Below are positions 1-6,556 of a DNA stretch of 11,241 nt, piece by piece. Positions within the stretch are counted from its first letter, which is position 1, and every line of letters starts with the position of its first letter. The stretch comes from Candidatus Gastranaerophilales bacterium (GTDB taxonomy: Bacteria > Cyanobacteriota > Vampirovibrionia > Gastranaerophilales > Gastranaerophilaceae), in contig CALVEE010000203.1 in assembly GCA_944326495.1 (NCBI GenBank), forward strand, positions 1 through 11,241, in the 5' to 3' direction. The notes beneath the pieces were generated by a model that worked only from the letters and a program-made list of their open reading frames with translations, was not told where the DNA came from and did not search any database. The position numbers and the translations under genes are program-made.

Positions 1-207
1 AGCGACGACTTGAAACCTGAATTCTTAACCCGGTTTTCTAATGAGTTTCAGTTTTATTTTTATAGGGGTGAGCTTACGAGAGAGTTTTTCAAATCGATTA
101 AAAAGAAGGATTTGGAATTATTGGCAGAGAATAAGGATAAATTTTTAAAGAACCTTGATGGGAAATTCTCATTATTCGGAGGGCGGAAGAGTGACCGGAA
201 TTCCTAA
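1..207 (+). CDS. 3' end of an unidentified gene, upstream member of the glycan operon
   Basis: Only the last 68 residues are visible. The frame is open from the first base of the window to a TAA at 205-207, and the other two forward frames hit stops within the first 20 bases, so this is most likely the tail of a gene that starts upstream. A TTG at 10-12 is not a convincing start because the frame continues through it. The visible part is rich in aromatic and charged residues (FQFYFYRGEL, then repeated Lys/Glu/Leu) and looks like a helical C-terminal segment. I see no diagnostic motif and cannot name the family. Its end overlaps the next gene by 17 bases if that gene starts at the GTG at 191, which suggests translational coupling and shared transcription. 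By position it may be another glycan-biosynthesis protein, but that is inference only. Confidence 0.6.
   Translation, partial: SDDLKPEFLTRFSNEFQFYFYRGELTREFFKSIKKKDLELLAENKDKFLKNLDGKFSLFGGRKSDRNS
178..183 (+). promoter_or_regulatory. Strong Shine-Dalgarno (GGAGGG) that fixes a GTG start at 191
   Basis: GGAGGG lies about 7-8 bases before GTG at 191-193. This is the best ribosome binding site near the 5' end of the glycosyltransferase frame. The upstream TTG (155) and ATG (158) in the same frame have no comparable site. Starting at 191 gives the protein N-terminus MTGIPKRIFYVW, matching the family habit of beginning with an IPKxIHxxW-like strand within the first few residues. Confidence 0.65.
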
Positions 208-985
208 AAGAATTTTCTATGTGTGGGGCGCAGGTGAAAAGAAAAGGCGTGATGTTAATTTATGTCTGCTTTCCTGGAAACGTGAGATGCCCGACTTTGA
301 GATTATAGAAATCAATGAAAATTCTGTTGAATACTTCAATTTTCAGGAAGAATTAAAGAAAAACGCGTATTTTAAAGCTGTTTATGAAAGAAAAATGCAC
401 GCTTTTACGGCTGATTACATAAGACTTAAGGTTTTGTACGAACACGGCGGAATTTATCTTGATACAGCTGTTTTTATGCTCAAGAGCCTTGATAAGTTTC
501 TTGAAGAACCCGCATTTGTTGGTATTCAGGGGAATACTCAAGACACTGATTATGATTGGGTGGAGCCTGCAATTCTGGGAGCAAAGGCTGGAAACACTTT
601 TATAAAAGAAGTTTTGGATTTTTATGAGAATGAAATAATGAAAACTCCGCTTTCTATGATACCGGAAATTTTTATGATTTATCTCAAAAAACTCTATGGA
701 GTTGAAAAATTTCCGGCAAAGCAGGAGCAGGAAATTATAAGGCTTAAGGATATAACTTTGTATCCTGAAAGATACTTTATTCCTTACAGATTTAATCAGG
801 AATTCAGTTATGACTGTATAGAACCTGACACACATACAATCCACCTCTGGGGCGCAAGCTGGAATAGCAGTTATGCAAGATTTTTCCAGACACACAAGCA
901 CAAAATGCCGTTGTGGTTGATTGATGGGGTAATCGGGATAAAAAAAGTTTTTAAGCAAGTAGTAAAAAAGGACAAGTGTAGATGA
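191..985 (+). CDS. GT32-like glycosyltransferase of the capsular/LPS DXD-sugar-binding type, with variant DXD
   Basis: Predicted to transfer a sugar from a nucleotide donor onto a growing surface glycan at the cytoplasmic face of the membrane. The 264-residue product from GTG 191 has the family order: IPKRIFYVWGAG near residues 4-15 (first nucleotide-fold strand), SWKREMPDFEIIEINE at 28-43, AFTADYIRLKVLYEHGGIYLDT at 71-92, and a C-terminal IHLWGASW at 217-224. These match the Gly_transf_sug/Caps_synth style of bacterial enzymes. The usual metal-binding DxD after GGIYL reads D91-T92-A93, so the second aspartate is alanine (GCT at 467-469). The enzyme may use a different ligand or have reduced activity. 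The last 25 residues are basic and partly hydrophobic, consistent with peripheral membrane contact. The stop overlaps the next start (ATGA, 982-985). Family call is firm; donor and acceptor are unknown. Confidence 0.85.
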   Translation: MTGIPKRIFYVWGAGEKKRRDVNLCLLSWKREMPDFEIIEINENSVEYFNFQEELKKNAYFKAVYERKMHAFTADYIRLKVLYEHGGIYLDTAVFMLKSLDKFLEEPAFVGIQGNTQDTDYDWVEPAILGAKAGNTFIKEVLDFYENEIMKTPLSMIPEIFMIYLKKLYGVEKFPAKQEQEIIRLKDITLYPERYFIPYRFNQEFSYDCIEPDTHTIHLWGASWNSSYARFFQTHKHKMPLWLIDGVIGIKKVFKQVVKKDKCR

Positions 986-2196
986 ATATATTATACTTTT
1001 CACCAGTGCCGTTTGAGCCTGTAAGACATGGGAATATGAGAAGAATAGAGCAATGTGTAAAACGCTTGATGAGTTTGGGGCATAATGTTTATTTTGTTTA
1101 TTTGCAATCCGGAATAGGTCTGGATATTGATTTTAGCGCAATGCAAAAGTCGGTCACTCATTTAGATATTATTAAAAGTCTTGAGCAAGAAAAGAAAAAG
1201 GACGAAAAAGGGTATGATATATTCGATAATTATTATGAAGAAGGGCTTGAAGAAAAAATAAAAGAGCTATGTCTAAAATATGATATTGATACAATTATCT
1301 GTACTTATATCTGGCACTCAAAGTTATTAGAATTTTTGCCGGATAATATTACTAAAATAATCGACACTCACGACAAAATGACAGATAGGCATATAAGTCT
1401 TGAAGAAAATAACATTAAAAATGAAGCATTTTCATGTACGGAAGAAGATGAAGCAAGATATTTGAACAGAGCTGATATTATATGGGGAATTCGCGAAGAA
1501 GAAACAGAATTTTTTAATAAGATTACAAATTCTAATAAGGCTGTTACAGTAACTCATTTTGAGCCGGCAAGATTTCTAAAAAAGAAATATTCGGAACTGA
1601 ACAAAATAGGGATTCTAGCCTCAAATAACCAAATTAATTACAAGATGATATGTAATTTTATTAAATTATTCAATGAGAGGATAAAATCTAAACCGATAAA
1701 AATAGAAGTACAAATTACAGGTCAAGTTAGCACTATGATTTTTGCCCCTCATAAACCTCTTAGGCGCATTTCTAATTTCTATTACAAGCTTATAAATAGA
1801 ACCGATAAGATAAAAGGTCGGTATGCTCATTTATTTAAAAAGAAATACATTAATGTTACAGGACCTATTGATAATATAGAAAATTTTTACAATAACGTAG
1901 ATTTAGTCATAATTCCAATTATGTACGGAACTGGAATTAATATAAAAATGGTGGAGGCTATGGCATATGGTGTACCTGTAATATCAACTGAATGCGGAAT
2001 AAAAGGAATGGACTCCGATTCTAAATATCACCATTGCAAGGATATAGATGATTTAATTGACAAAATCTACGAAGTTTACAACACGCCGGCAACGCTTCAA
2101 AAGTTAGCAGAAATAAGCGAAGATTGCTATACAAAATTTTTATCAAAAGCAACGGAAAAATTTGATAAAAACTTTAATTCAAATATATTTATTTAA
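982..2196 (+). CDS. Family 4 (GT-B fold) glycosyltransferase
   Basis: A 404-residue retaining-type glycosyltransferase expected to add one sugar of the operon's glycan in the cytoplasm. The N-terminal Rossmann domain begins MNILYFSPVPFEPVRHGNMRR (residues 1-21), the usual GT4 acceptor-side opening with a glycine-containing loop. IIDTHDKMTDRH at 127-138 is a typical mid-domain motif of GT4 enzymes that act on polysaccharides. The C-terminal donor domain carries NVTGPIDNIENFYNNVDLVIIPI (291-313) and GTGINIKMVEAMAYGVPVIST (316-336), with Lys322 and Glu325 as the likely phosphate and sugar contacts. The first Glu of the classical EX7E is Thr317, as is normal for the GTGxxxK subfamily. It is preceded by AAAGGA about 9 bases before the ATG, and its start overlaps the stop of the gene before it by 4 bases. 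Specific sugar and linkage cannot be read from sequence. Confidence 0.9.
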   Translation: MNILYFSPVPFEPVRHGNMRRIEQCVKRLMSLGHNVYFVYLQSGIGLDIDFSAMQKSVTHLDIIKSLEQEKKKDEKGYDIFDNYYEEGLEEKIKELCLKYDIDTIICTYIWHSKLLEFLPDNITKIIDTHDKMTDRHISLEENNIKNEAFSCTEEDEARYLNRADIIWGIREEETEFFNKITNSNKAVTVTHFEPARFLKKKYSELNKIGILASNNQINYKMICNFIKLFNERIKSKPIKIEVQITGQVSTMIFAPHKPLRRISNFYYKLINRTDKIKGRYAHLFKKKYINVTGPIDNIENFYNNVDLVIIPIMYGTGINIKMVEAMAYGVPVISTECGIKGMDSDSKYHHCKDIDDLIDKIYEVYNTPATLQKLAEISEDCYTKFLSKATEKFDKNFNSNIFI

Positions 2197-2222
2197 AAAA
2201 TAGTAATAAAAGGTAAATTTTA

Positions 2223-3980
2223 ATGAAATTTTCAATCGTAATACCAATATACAATACTGAATCTTATTTAGAAGAATCTATAGAAAGTGTACTTAGTCAA
2301 ACATATAGTAACATAGAAGTAATTCTAATCAATGATGGTTCGCCAAGAAATGCTATAGAAATATGCGAAACATATGCCAAAAGAGATAAACGTATTAAAT
2401 TTCTTAGCAAAGAAAATGAAGGCGTTTCTATTGCTAGAAATCTTGGTATTGCACATTCAACTGGTGATTACGTTTATTGTTTAGATTCTGATGATACTTT
2501 AGAACCGCAATTTATTGAAAAAATATATTCAGTAATTTCTGAACAAGACTGTAATATAGTTGTTTGCGGTGCTTATTTCTGTAATAAAATGCCAGAAGTA
2601 ATTGGAGCATTACCAACTTGCGCTGTTGTTATAAAGAAAGACTTCTTAGAAAAGTTCCCCAAAATACGTTTTATTGAAAAAATGCAGCCTTGTGAGGATG
2701 GAATATTCACACATGAACTATTAGCACTTACTAATAAAATAGCATTCTGCCCAAATACAAAGTATTTCTATCGTCAGAATCCAAATTCTAGCGAATATAA
2801 TATTACTGCAAAAAAAATCCTTTTAGATATTCCTGTTTGGCTTAAACTCCTAACAGATTTTTATAATGAATATGATTTATGGAATTCGCATAAATTACAT
2901 TTATTAGCTTTTATTGAAAATGAACCTTTTGGTTTAAGATTTTGCAGAATGAAATTAACTATAAAACAAAAAATACAACTATTTAATATGATTCACAATT
3001 TTATTGCGGAACATCAGCTTTATTCAAAAGAAAATTTAGTATATTTCAACAAAAAATTTTGTATATTCATAACCTCTAAAAATTTTATAACTTATAAATT
3101 AATACAATTTCTAGAACTAGTAAAAGTTTTTATATCTCATATATTAAATAGATTTTCTGTTTATAAACTTGGCTATGAATCAAACTGTTTAAATGCTGGC
3201 GATAAATTTAATGAAGATTTAATGAAAAAATTTTTAATTAAATATAAAGAATGTAATATAAAAAAATCTAATCTTATATGTTGTGGGTCTTTGCTAGATA
3301 ATTTTATACAAAATAAAACAAATAAGAACTATACATGTAGAAGTGTTAGTGTTGCAGGATGCGGTTTTATGCATGATATTACGAACAAAAACTTTTCTTT
3401 ATGTAGCATTCTTAAAATAAAAGCAATAAGAGGCACAAAATCTTTTGATAAAATAAAAAGGCAAAAAAATGCTGTATTAAATGCTCCTGTATTAGCAGAT
3501 CCAGGATTATTAGCATCATATATTTATCCCCTAAAAAAAGAATTTATATATGATGTGGGAATAATACCACACTACGTAGATAAAAATAGTATAAATCTAA
3601 ATAATATAAAATTACAAAAATGTTCATATCAAATAATTGATATACAAAAAAGTCCAGAAAAAGTTTGTAATGATATTTGTAAATGTAAATGTATTCTTTC
3701 TTCCAGTTTACATGGACTAATTTTTTCGGATAGTTTTTCTGTTCCAAACAGACAAATTATATTATCAAATAATAAGATTGGTGGAGGAGATTATAAATTT
3801 AAAGACTATTATTCATCGTTTAATAAAACATCTCCTCCTCCCATTGACTTAATAAACAATCAAATTACAGATAATGATATATACCTCTTACAAAAAGAGA
3901 AATTTATATATGAAGAATTAATTAGATTGAAGCAGCTACAACTTATTAAAATATTTAACTTTTTGGCAGGTAGAAAATAA
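2223..3980 (+). CDS. Bifunctional GT2 glycosyltransferase fused to polysaccharide pyruvyl transferase
   Basis: A 585-residue two-domain protein. Residues 1 to about 230 form a GT2 (GT-A fold) inverting glycosyltransferase: FSIVIPIYNTESYLEESIESVLSQ at the start, LINDGS (35-40), the metal-binding LDSDD (87-91), and CEDG at 157-160 supplying the likely catalytic acid. After a linker with a moderately hydrophobic stretch (about 279-308), residues 317-535 match the polysaccharide pyruvyl transferase family (PF04230): NAGDKFNEDLMKKFL (324-338), CGSLLDNF (354-361), AIRGTKSFD (401-409), DPGLLAS (426-432), GIIPHYVD (446-453), SSSLHGLIFSDSF (493-505) and FKDYYSSF (526-533). Such domains move pyruvate from phosphoenolpyruvate onto a sugar as a ketal. 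The fusion suggests one protein both adds a sugar and pyruvylates it. The gene is very AT-rich, starts 26 bases after the previous stop with AAAGG about 9 bases ahead, and ends one base before the next ATG. Confidence 0.88.
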   Translation: MKFSIVIPIYNTESYLEESIESVLSQTYSNIEVILINDGSPRNAIEICETYAKRDKRIKFLSKENEGVSIARNLGIAHSTGDYVYCLDSDDTLEPQFIEKIYSVISEQDCNIVVCGAYFCNKMPEVIGALPTCAVVIKKDFLEKFPKIRFIEKMQPCEDGIFTHELLALTNKIAFCPNTKYFYRQNPNSSEYNITAKKILLDIPVWLKLLTDFYNEYDLWNSHKLHLLAFIENEPFGLRFCRMKLTIKQKIQLFNMIHNFIAEHQLYSKENLVYFNKKFCIFITSKNFITYKLIQFLELVKVFISHILNRFSVYKLGYESNCLNAGDKFNEDLMKKFLIKYKECNIKKSNLICCGSLLDNFIQNKTNKNYTCRSVSVAGCGFMHDITNKNFSLCSILKIKAIRGTKSFDKIKRQKNAVLNAPVLADPGLLASYIYPLKKEFIYDVGIIPHYVDKNSINLNNIKLQKCSYQIIDIQKSPEKVCNDICKCKCILSSSLHGLIFSDSFSVPNRQIILSNNKIGGGDYKFKDYYSSFNKTSPPPIDLINNQITDNDIYLLQKEKFIYEELIRLKQLQLIKIFNFLAGRK

Positions 3981-3981
3981 T

Positions 3982-5772
3982 ATGCATTCCATACAAAACA
4001 AAATAGAACACCATGAGCTGATATCATTTGATATTTTTGATACGTTACTTATAAGACCTTACATAAATCCATATCATTTATTCTTACATATGGAAACATA
4101 CTATAATGAAAAAGGCTTTTCTAAAGTTAGAATTGATGCAGAAATCAATGCAAGACAAAATTCTAAAAAAGAAGACATTAATTTTAATGACATATGGAAT
4201 CTAATTCCTTATAAATATCAGTATTTGAAGGAAAAAGAATTACTATTTGAAGAGACATTATTGAAGCCTAATCCTAATATTAAGAACATTTATGATATTG
4301 CTGTAAAAAATGGCAAAAAGATTGTATTTATTAGTGACATGTATTTGCCCCAAAGATTTATAGAAAAAATATTATTAAAAAATGGATATAAAAATTTCGA
4401 AAATGTATATCTTTCAGGTCAAATAGGATATACAAAAAATACCGGCAATTTATTTAAATATTTCCTTTGTGATTACAATATTACACCATCTAAAGTTTTA
4501 CATATTGGTGATTCACAACATTCCGATATAAAAATGGCAAAGCAATTTGGTATAGAAGCAATACATATCCCAAAAATTTCTGAACAATTATTTAGATATG
4601 ATAAACGTTTTAAAAAATTATATTTAGAGAACGAAAATGATTTGGCGATTAGCACAATATTAGCACTAATCGCGGAAAAATTTATAGCTAGTAAAAAGTT
4701 TCTCAAAAACTCAAAGCATTTTTGGAAGGACTGGGGCTATATTATAGGCGGGCCTATTGCATACGGGTTTGCTCAATATATACTAAACAAATGTAAAAAT
4801 ATTGAGGTAGACAATATTTTGTTTATTGCTAGAGATGGTTACTCGATAAAAAAAGCTGTAGATATTCTAAAAACTAAAGATATTAAAACTTTTTATGTAT
4901 ATGCACAAAGAATATTACGTGCAAAAATCCTGCTTGATTATGGTGACGACCATAATGCAGAATTATTATATGATATATTGCCCGATAGATTTAAGAGTGA
5001 AAAGACATTTACTTCAATACAAGAAAAAAAAATAATAATAGAAAATACATTGCCCTACCTTAGAGAAAAAGCTATAACTAAAAAATTAGAATATTTAAAG
5101 TACTTAGAAGCATTAGGAATTGAAAAAAATAAAAAAATTGTAGTTGTTGATACCGGAGCTGCAACATTCTCTGCTCAACAATTAGTTCATTACACATTAA
5201 ATACGGAAGTGGATGGTATTTATACAACTGTGTCAAATGAAAAATATGCAAAAACAAAAAATATTATTTATCACACATGGAAAAATAAATTTGATAATAT
5301 AGATGATATAACAGGTTTGATAGAATTTTTATTTACATCACCTGAACCGCCAATTATTGATATAAAAGAAAATCAACCTGTATATATTGCACCAGTAGAC
5401 TCCAAAGAGTTATTGCGAAATAAGTTATACCCAGATATTTCATCTGGTGAAATAAGTTTTGTCGCAGATATCAAACAAAGATTACAGAATTTAAATATTG
5501 AGTTTTGCTGTAATTCCGTAAATAAATTTGTACGAATATTTTGTACAAACATGTCTAATTTTGAAGCAAATAGACTAAGCAAAATATATTGTTCCTCTAA
5601 CGCAAATCATACAAGGTATGACTTAAAACTTCTTGAACAAATTAAAAGCTTTTCTAAAATTAAAAATAAAAAGCTAAACACATTAATTTCTATTAACCGT
5701 GAATATACAAACGGAATAACACGAATAAAAATTACATTATTTGGGTTTATTCGCATTAAAATTAAGATTTAA
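3982..5772 (+). CDS. COG5610-type HAD-superfamily protein with large uncharacterised C-terminal half
   Basis: A 596-residue protein of a type often found in polysaccharide loci; its reaction is not established. Residues 12-200 form a HAD core: motif I SFDIFDTLL (15-23, nucleophile candidate Asp17), motif II FISDMYLP (116-123, Ser118), the lysine of GYTKNTG (Lys152), and motif IV HIGDSQHSD (174-182). The position two after Asp17 is Phe19 where phosphatases have the acid/base Asp, so simple phosphatase chemistry is doubtful. The C-terminal half has its own conserved-looking blocks: NILFIARDGYSIKK (278-291), YAQRILRAK (307-315), IVVVDTGAATFSAQQ (386-400) and FTSPEPPI (451-458). The tail ITLFGFIRIKIKI is short, basic and hydrophobic, perhaps membrane-touching. 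It starts one base after the upstream stop, so it is surely in the same operon. Domain call is firm for the N-terminus; the function is unknown. Confidence 0.85.
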   Translation: MHSIQNKIEHHELISFDIFDTLLIRPYINPYHLFLHMETYYNEKGFSKVRIDAEINARQNSKKEDINFNDIWNLIPYKYQYLKEKELLFEETLLKPNPNIKNIYDIAVKNGKKIVFISDMYLPQRFIEKILLKNGYKNFENVYLSGQIGYTKNTGNLFKYFLCDYNITPSKVLHIGDSQHSDIKMAKQFGIEAIHIPKISEQLFRYDKRFKKLYLENENDLAISTILALIAEKFIASKKFLKNSKHFWKDWGYIIGGPIAYGFAQYILNKCKNIEVDNILFIARDGYSIKKAVDILKTKDIKTFYVYAQRILRAKILLDYGDDHNAELLYDILPDRFKSEKTFTSIQEKKIIIENTLPYLREKAITKKLEYLKYLEALGIEKNKKIVVVDTGAATFSAQQLVHYTLNTEVDGIYTTVSNEKYAKTKNIIYHTWKNKFDNIDDITGLIEFLFTSPEPPIIDIKENQPVYIAPVDSKELLRNKLYPDISSGEISFVADIKQRLQNLNIEFCCNSVNKFVRIFCTNMSNFEANRLSKIYCSSNANHTRYDLKLLEQIKSFSKIKNKKLNTLISINREYTNGITRIKITLFGFIRIKIKI

Positions 5773-5831
5773 AAACTTAAAATACAAATTTGTTCATTTA
5801 TATGTTTTAATATAAATAAAAGGAATTTTGC

Positions 5832-6398
5832 ATGCAAAATGAAATCAAATCAGCTTTAAAACAAATCCGCAGCAACTTCTTAGCGTTAGAAGAAAAATCC
5901 GACATTTTGGAGAAGATTGCAAACTTATGGATTGAGGCATTAAAAAACGGAAACAAAATTATTTTTTGCGGTAATGGCGGCTCTGCTGCTGATTCGCAGC
6001 ACCTTGCAGCAGAACTTATGGTCAGATATAAAATGATAAGGCACCCCATGCCGGCAATCAGCCTTACAACAGACACTTCTTCACTAACGGCAATTAGCAA
6101 TGATTACGGCTATGAATATGTTTTTTCCCGTCAATTAGAAGGTATAGGAAACAAAGGCGACATTTTGGTCGGAATTTCAACCTCCGGGAACTCAAAAAAT
6201 ATTATTGAAGCTTTAAAAACAGCCAATAATATAGGAATAAAAACCATTGCGTTTACAGGCAATAGCGGCGGTGAAATAATTAAAATCGCTGATATTACAC
6301 TTAACGTGCCATCCGATATTACAAACAACATTCAGGAAATGCATATTGCCTCAGGACATATCATCTGCGGACTTGTTGAAAAGCATTTTTTCGGATAA
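5832..6398 (+). CDS. gmhA: Phosphoheptose isomerase (sedoheptulose-7-phosphate isomerase)
   Basis: Converts sedoheptulose 7-phosphate to D-glycero-D-manno-heptose 7-phosphate, the first committed step toward ADP-heptose for LPS core or GDP-heptose for capsule and S-layer glycans; a cytoplasmic homotetramer in characterised members. The 188 residues match the roughly 190-residue family along the whole length. Visible SIS-domain motifs are FCGNGGSAADSQHLAAEL (45-62), the ISTSGNS phosphate loop (115-121), FTGNSGG (141-147) and IQEMHIASGHIICGLVEK (167-184). Glu61 and His176 align with the catalytic Glu65 and His180 of the E. coli enzyme. The ATG at 5832 has AAAGGA 7 bases ahead. A 59-base gap separates it from the HAD gene, so it could be the end of the same operon or start a new one. 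No heptose kinase, phosphatase or nucleotidyltransferase gene is in the window, so which heptose is made cannot be told. Confidence 0.92.
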   Translation: MQNEIKSALKQIRSNFLALEEKSDILEKIANLWIEALKNGNKIIFCGNGGSAADSQHLAAELMVRYKMIRHPMPAISLTTDTSSLTAISNDYGYEYVFSRQLEGIGNKGDILVGISTSGNSKNIIEALKTANNIGIKTIAFTGNSGGEIIKIADITLNVPSDITNNIQEMHIASGHIICGLVEKHFFG

Positions 6399-6400
6399 TA

Positions 6401-6556
6401 AAACCAATAGAAAAATATTTGACTAAATGCGGGGACTTCTTTATTATAAAAAAAGACATCTTACATAGTTTTAATTTTCTAAAAAACACAGAGCTGATTT
6501 CTATGTATTCTAACGGGGTGGAAGAAGCTCAAGAAATGGATATTTATAATGAATAA
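6401..6556 (+). pseudogene. Probable remnant of a cupin gene (C-terminal half only)
   Basis: The gap between gmhA and the ABC exporter gene is open in one frame for 51 codons after the gmhA stop, ending at TAA 6554-6556, and the frame overlaps the next start (ATGAATAA at 6549-6556). The translation is protein-like: a Gly-Asp-Phe-Phe-Ile-Ile start (GDFFIIKKDILH at residues 11-22), then NTELISMYSNGVEEAQ and a DIYNE end. The spacing of Gly11 and His22 equals the second cupin motif (G-x5-P-x-G-x2-H), although the Pro and Gly positions are Lys and Asp. The first cupin motif with its metal-binding histidines is missing, and there is no ATG or ribosome site at a sensible place (only a TTG at 6419). 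I read it as the surviving 3' part of a sugar-modifying or regulatory cupin whose 5' half was deleted next to gmhA. A short functional protein or chance open frame remains possible. Confidence 0.45.

Noticed and set aside
10..207. TTG at 10 as the start of a small 65-residue gene
   Set aside because: The same frame is open back to base 1, there is no ribosome site visible, and a gene tail is the simpler reading.
353..1003. 216-codon open frame on the minus strand
   Set aside because: It lies antisense to a well-supported glycosyltransferase gene, has no family motif, and AT-rich coding DNA often leaves such antisense frames open.
3783..3838. Inverted repeat GGAGGAGA / TCTCCTCC in the GT2 fusion gene
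   Set aside because: Only 8 bases with a 40-base loop inside coding DNA; it is explained by codons for a Gly-Gly-Gly motif and a Pro-Pro-Pro stretch.
5024..5032. Run of nine A's in the HAD gene (and eight at 2810-2817 in the GT2 fusion) as phase-variation switches
   Set aside because: The frames are intact, the runs encode lysine-rich stretches in very AT-rich genes, and similar runs of 6-7 are common nearby; no sign of switching can be seen in one sequence.
5790..5816. TTGTTC and TATAAA upstream of gmhA as a promoter
   Set aside because: The spacing is only 15 bases and the surrounding DNA is almost all A and T, so such matches arise by chance; not strong enough to list.
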